64,000 bases of DNA from CAYOEJ01 sp964403015 (GTDB lineage Bacteria; Actinomycetota; Actinomycetes; Actinomycetales; Actinomycetaceae). The notes below the pieces were generated by a model. That model was given only the letters and a program-made list of their open reading frames with translations, ran no database searches and had not been told where the DNA came from. Of this stretch, positions 60,635-64,000 are shown in pieces. The stretch spans positions 4,960 to 68,959 of the forward strand of contig CAYOEJ010000006.1 of NCBI GenBank assembly GCA_964403015.1, read 5' to 3'. The position numbers were made by a program, and so were the translations under genes. Position 1 is the stretch's first letter, and the number at the start of each line of letters is the position of its first letter.

Positions 60635-62263
60635 CTACCCCTGCGCCTGAATGGCTGTGATGGCTACGGTGTTGACGATGTCTTCCACCAGTGCACCGCG
60701 GGAAAGATCGTTAACCGGCTTGTTCAATCCCTGAAGAACCGGTCCCACTGCGACCGCTCCTGCTGAACGCTGCACGGCCTTGTACCCAATGTTGCCGGAG
60801 TTAAGTTCGGGGAACACGAAAACGGTTGCCTTTCCAGCTACCGGGGAATCGGGCAGCTTGGTCTTTGCAACGTGGGCGTCGACTGCGGCGTCGTACTGGA
60901 TTGGACCCTCAATCAGGAGATCGGGGTTCTTCTCGCGTGCGAGGCGGGTGGCTTCGACAACTAAATCCACATCGGGTCCCTTACCGGACGTTCCAGTGGA
61001 GTAGGACAGCATTGCCACTCGTGGCTCGACGCCAAACTGTACAGCGGTCTCCGCAGAAGACACCGCGATCGATGCAAGTTCCTCGGGGGAGGGGTTCGTC
61101 GTTACGGCGCAGTCACCATAAACGTAGACACGATCTTCCATCAGCATGAGAAAGCAGGATGAAACGAGCGAGGCGCCAGGTTTCGTCTTGATGGTCTGGA
61201 AGGACGGGACGATGGTGTGTGCCGTGGTGTTGATTGCGCCGGAGACCATGCCGTCGGCGTCGTCCATGTAGACCATCATCGTGCCGAAGTAGGAGATGTC
61301 CTTCATCTTCTCGAGTGCCTGCTCGTAGGTGACACCCTTCTTCTCTCGAAGACGCGCGAATTCCTTCGCATACTTATCCTTGAGCTCAGGATCATCGAGC
61401 GAGACAATCTGCGCCAGCGACAGGTCCAAGCCGAGCTCCTCGGAGTGAGCCAGAATCTGGCCTTTCTCACCGAGAAGAATGATGTCGGCAACCTCACGGG
61501 CGAGCAGCTCGTCAGCAGCTTCGAGAATTCGTGGATCGGTAGCCTCTGGCAGAACAATGCGCTTGCGGTCTGTACGCGCGCGCGAGATCAGTTGAGCGGT
61601 AAAGCTCAGCGGGGTGACGACGTCGGAACCATGCTCCATCGCACGCTTGAGAACCGCGCGATCGGCGTCGTTAAATTCGCGCGCCTGGCCATCGGGGAAG
61701 GTAATGATGCCGGTATCGGCCTCGTCGGGTAGGGTGACGTGCGGGTCGTCCTCAATATCGGTAATGATGACGGCGGAAATCGGCGCGTGTTCTGCGGCGA
61801 TTTCGAACGCCGACAGCTGGGTCAAAGTCGCAATCTGGTCGCTGGAGCGAAGCGCGCCAGTCACCATGAGAACAATCGAGGTTCCGAGGTTTGCCGCTGC
61901 ACGGCCAGTGCGTGCATGAACGCCAGGGTTGACGGGGTCGCCATCGAGCAGGCCGAGGATAAGCACGGCGTCAAAGTTCCGTGAGTAGTCCGTGTAGCGC
62001 TTGACCAGTTCAGTCATGGCATCGTCTTCGTCCGCCACATAGGCTTGGCGAGTGGTGCCCCACGCGATATCTAGATCTTCCTCGCGACCAATTTGAGCAA
62101 GCACCTCGCGGAAGCTGTGATCATCTTCGATCGGTCCGTTGGTGAACGCGCGGAAGACTCCGAAATTCTCATATTCCTTCTTCAGTTCCTCGATAGACGC
62201 CTGAACTACTGCGCGGGTGCCGCTGTTTCCTTCGGCGGCGGTGAAGTACACGCTCTTCGTCAC
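60635..62263 (-). CDS. pta: Phosphate acetyltransferase, form without the DRTGG domain
   Basis: Pta converts acetyl-CoA and phosphate to acetyl phosphate. The 542-residue protein is between the short (about 330) and long (about 700) forms. The C-terminal PTA domain is complete (RARTDRKRIVLPEATDPRIL, SYSTGTSGKGPDVD, GPIQYDAAVD, VFPELNSGNIGYKAVQR). The N-terminal 200 residues match the P-loop-like domain of long Pta, but the loop is TAAEGNSGTRAVV, without the lysine of GKS/T, and the middle DRTGG domain is absent. The start is GTG with GGAGAGG upstream. Confidence 0.93.
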   Translation of the reverse strand: MTKSVYFTAAEGNSGTRAVVQASIEELKKEYENFGVFRAFTNGPIEDDHSFREVLAQIGREEDLDIAWGTTRQAYVADEDDAMTELVKRYTDYSRNFDAVLILGLLDGDPVNPGVHARTGRAAANLGTSIVLMVTGALRSSDQIATLTQLSAFEIAAEHAPISAVIITDIEDDPHVTLPDEADTGIITFPDGQAREFNDADRAVLKRAMEHGSDVVTPLSFTAQLISRARTDRKRIVLPEATDPRILEAADELLAREVADIILLGEKGQILAHSEELGLDLSLAQIVSLDDPELKDKYAKEFARLREKKGVTYEQALEKMKDISYFGTMMVYMDDADGMVSGAINTTAHTIVPSFQTIKTKPGASLVSSCFLMLMEDRVYVYGDCAVTTNPSPEELASIAVSSAETAVQFGVEPRVAMLSYSTGTSGKGPDVDLVVEATRLAREKNPDLLIEGPIQYDAAVDAHVAKTKLPDSPVAGKATVFVFPELNSGNIGYKAVQRSAGAVAVGPVLQGLNKPVNDLSRGALVEDIVNTVAITAIQAQG

Positions 62264-62454
62264 GGACTTTTCCTCTCCACTGAGATGTACGACGCTCTGC
62301 GAACAACTTCGAACGTCAACTGGTCATGGGACAATGGTCGCACGAATATGAACCCCATGTGGCTCACATTCAAGGTTTCTAGGTCTTTCTCACCTCCTAG
62401 CGATACTGTGGAAAGACTTGCCGCCGAACTCAGCTAAGGAGCGTCCCAGAACCT

Positions 62455-63528
62455 ATGCGCAAAGCCCGCTCCGTTCGACGCTCGGCCCGAATCCGCGACG
62501 TCCGCCCGCCCATGCGCGGTGGCGTCAATGCCGTTCCGATTATCCTTCCCGACGGCGACTGGGCCACCCTCCGCGACTGGTCGCGATTCCGATTCGACGA
62601 CGACGGGCCCGCGGCTCTCGACCGCGGTGACTTTTTCGCCGACGGCGGGGTGGTGCTCGGGCCTGATGAACCATTTTCGGCTGGCAAACGGATTTGGGCA
62701 TACCGGCCGGTGACTGACGAACCCGAGGAACCCATCATCCTCGATGTCATCGCTGAAAACGATCGCATTCTCGTGGTTGACAAGCCGCATGGGATGGCCA
62801 CAATTCCGCGTGGATCACACGTCGCGCGCACGGTCACCGTCGCTGCTCGGAGGCAATTCGGTACCGACAATCTTGTTCCCGCTCATCGCCTCGACGCCGA
62901 GACGGCCGGTCTCGTACTTCTCACTAAATCTCCGGAGTACCGAGGTGCCTACCAGAAGCTTTTCGAGCACCGGAAGGTCGGCAAAAAGTATCTCGCAGTT
63001 GCCCCGTACGTTTCGGGATTCGACGACTGGAAGCGAGTAGAACTCCTCATGGAGCGCGTGGGGGAGACCTTTCACTCGAGCGTGCTCACCGGGGCACCCA
63101 ATGCCATTACGGATGTTCGAATGCTTCGTACATTGCCCTGCCTCCCCAGCGCCTCCGGTCGGTCCGGACGGTCCGACCCCTCTGAATCGCTGCGCCTCCC
63201 CAGCGCCTCTGGGCAGTCCCGATCCTCCGACCCCTCTGAATCCCTGCCCCTCTGCGAACGACCGGAGTTAACCGAACCTAGCGCGCCACTCGCGCTCTGG
63301 GAGCTTCGTCCGGAAACCGGGAAAACCCACCAACTTCGGGTGACACTTAACCACATCGGCGCTCCCATAGTTGGCGACCCGTTGTATCCGAGGTTGTTCT
63401 CGCTCGAAGAGGTCGCCTCCCGGCCTTTCCCTCTCCAGTTGCTCGCTTCCGAACTATCATTCGTTGACCCTTTCGAAAACGCTGAACGCATTTTCCGGTC
63501 GCGCCGTCAGTTGGCCGCCGCGCAGTAG
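62455..63528 (+). CDS. RluA-family RNA pseudouridine synthase
   Basis: The 357-residue protein has the catalytic aspartate D147 in PAHRLDAETAGLVLLTK, LVVDKPHGMATIPRG, and the C-terminal RPETGKTHQLRVTLNHIGAPIVGDPLYP typical of RluA enzymes. The N-terminal 95 residues resemble an S4-like/unknown extension of actinobacterial members. Between the catalytic halves sits a Ser/Pro-rich insertion made of two 18-residue repeats. GGAG stands 11 bases before the ATG. Target uridine (23S rRNA or tRNA) is unknown. The 3' end is tandemly repeated past the stop. Confidence 0.9.
   Translation: MRKARSVRRSARIRDVRPPMRGGVNAVPIILPDGDWATLRDWSRFRFDDDGPAALDRGDFFADGGVVLGPDEPFSAGKRIWAYRPVTDEPEEPIILDVIAENDRILVVDKPHGMATIPRGSHVARTVTVAARRQFGTDNLVPAHRLDAETAGLVLLTKSPEYRGAYQKLFEHRKVGKKYLAVAPYVSGFDDWKRVELLMERVGETFHSSVLTGAPNAITDVRMLRTLPCLPSASGRSGRSDPSESLRLPSASGQSRSSDPSESLPLCERPELTEPSAPLALWELRPETGKTHQLRVTLNHIGAPIVGDPLYPRLFSLEEVASRPFPLQLLASELSFVDPFENAERIFRSRRQLAAAQ
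63141..63248 (+). repeat. In-frame 54-bp tandem duplication inside the RluA-type gene
   Basis: Units start at 63141 and 63195 (CCTCCCCAGCGCCTC in each). They encode LPSASGRSGRSDPSESLR and LPSASGQSRSSDPSESLP, an insertion between the catalytic segments that other family members lack. Confidence 0.9.
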
Positions 63529-63600
63529 TTCGCACGAACGCCAGTTGTAGTAGTTCGCACGAACGCCAGTCGTAGTAGTTCGCACGAGCTCCAGTGGGAC
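63526..63600 (+). repeat. Three 25-bp tandem units starting at the rluA-like stop codon
   Basis: TAGTTCGCACGA recurs at 63526, 63551 and 63576, an exact 25-bp period. The first TAG is the gene's stop. Copies 2 and 3 are preceded by a further TAG. Copy 3 has diverged in its second half (GCTCCAGTGG). Confidence 0.92.
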
Positions 63601-63667
63601 TGGAGTGTCCTAGAACCACGCGGAGAACCGTCGAACGACGTCGAGTGCCCTTGAACAAGATGCTGAG

Positions 63668-64000
63668 TTACCATAACGCTTCTTGTCTGGTGGGGTAGGC
63701 GGGTTCGGCTGGGCTGCTTTGTTCATGGCTGTGCGGTGAAGAAGTGTTTCTAGCGTTGGTGTGTGGTGAGGTTGGGTTGGTGTGGCCTAGTGGTGGTGGG
63801 TCGGGGTTGGTTCCCACGCATGGTGTTGCTTCGAGGTCGGTGTCATCCCACCCGGACTCGATGATATTCCTCCCTTGACTCGTTTGATCGCCGGGTGCGG
63901 GCACAGTGATCCCTTGGTGTGTGTGCTCGTCGGGTGTGGGCACAGTGATCTTGGTGGTTTTTTGTTGGTGGTGGTGGGGATTGTTTTCGTGGAGGCGAAG
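63668..64000 (-). CDS. C-terminal tail of an unrecognised protein (partial)
   Basis: An open frame enters from beyond the right edge and ends at 63668, giving about 110 residues. It is Pro/Thr/His-rich with no hydrophobic segment: HHHQQKTTKITVPTPDEHTH, an imperfect repeat ITVP-x-P with ITVPAPGDQTSQG, then WDDTDLEATPCVGTNPDPPP. Low-complexity tails of this kind end many actinobacterial HNH/DUF222 proteins, but no HNH motif is in view, so no function is assigned. It converges on the RluA-type gene; the DNA is strongly G/T-skewed on the plus strand. Confidence 0.45.
   Translation of the reverse strand, partial: LRLHENNPHHHQQKTTKITVPTPDEHTHQGITVPAPGDQTSQGRNIIESGWDDTDLEATPCVGTNPDPPPLGHTNPTSPHTNARNTSSPHSHEQSSPAEPAYPTRQEALW

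Overview
The window is a 64-kb piece of a chromosome (three 100-N scaffold gaps) from a moderately GC-rich actinobacterium. The markers are a WhiB-family regulator, GuaB2 plus the actinobacterial paralogue GuaB3, a polyphosphate-glucokinase-like ROK kinase, a remnant of the LysX type of lysyl-tRNA synthetase, CxxC-type S14, and many GTG/TTG starts. Together with a fermentative gene set (fumC, a b558-type succinate dehydrogenase/fumarate reductase, pta-ackA), this best fits the Actinomycetaceae (Trueperella/Arcanobacterium/Actinomyces-like). The family-level placement is inference.

Layout. 1-7325: 3' end of rpsQ, the spc operon (rplN to rplO), secY, adk and map. 7335-11726: a block on the opposite strand (zinc alcohol dehydrogenase; PadR-controlled ABC exporter with two small membrane proteins) that splits map from infA. 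11992-15059: infA, rpmJ, rpsM, rpsK, rpoA, rplQ (no rpsD). 15267-18255: decayed lysX, a ppgK-like kinase and truA. 18297-19515: rplM-rpsI with promoter, structured leader and terminator. 19760-29395: glmM, coaA, glmS, nnr, alr, tsaE, a secreted/anchored unknown, tsaB, rimI. 29559-34349: sdhCAB and tsaD. 34402-37881: zupT with a DtxR-like box, a THUMP-like methyltransferase, groES behind a CIRCE operator, and whiB. 38128-39630: guaB. 39853-47743: a GlpT/UhpT-type antiporter, a two-component system, a three-gene ABC importer and a DEDDh exonuclease. 47846-51120: guaB3, fumC, a GNAT. 51465-59353: a broken lipoprotein gene, nadE, tetR and a giant two-ATPase acyl-CoA dehydratase activase-like protein. 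59372-64000: ackA, pta, an RluA-type pseudouridine synthase and the tail of an unknown ORF.

How the genes work together. Translation and secretion (ribosomal proteins, SecY, Map, TruA, TsaB/D/E, RimI) sit with cell-wall precursor supply (GlmM, GlmS, Alr), cofactor synthesis and repair (CoaA, NadE, Nnr) and mixed-acid fermentation (FumC and Sdh/Frd toward succinate, Pta-AckA to acetate with ATP). The run from the binding protein to the response regulator is one overlapping operon next to an organophosphate antiporter. By analogy with AfuABC and HptRSA/UhpT systems, it looks like a sensing and uptake module for phosphorylated sugars or organophosphates.

Most unusual observations. (1) Six genes (alr, zupT, groES, fumC, nadE, rluA-like) have short tandem repeats at or just past the stop codon, usually copies of the gene's own 3' end carrying further stop codons. 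Five of the six lie between convergent genes. (2) NadE has glycine where the catalytic cysteine of its glutaminase domain should be. (3) lysX survives only as a 5'-truncated remnant with an internal deletion. (4) Two of the three gaps are flanked by the same 55-mer on both sides, so they are probably assembler joins and not missing DNA.
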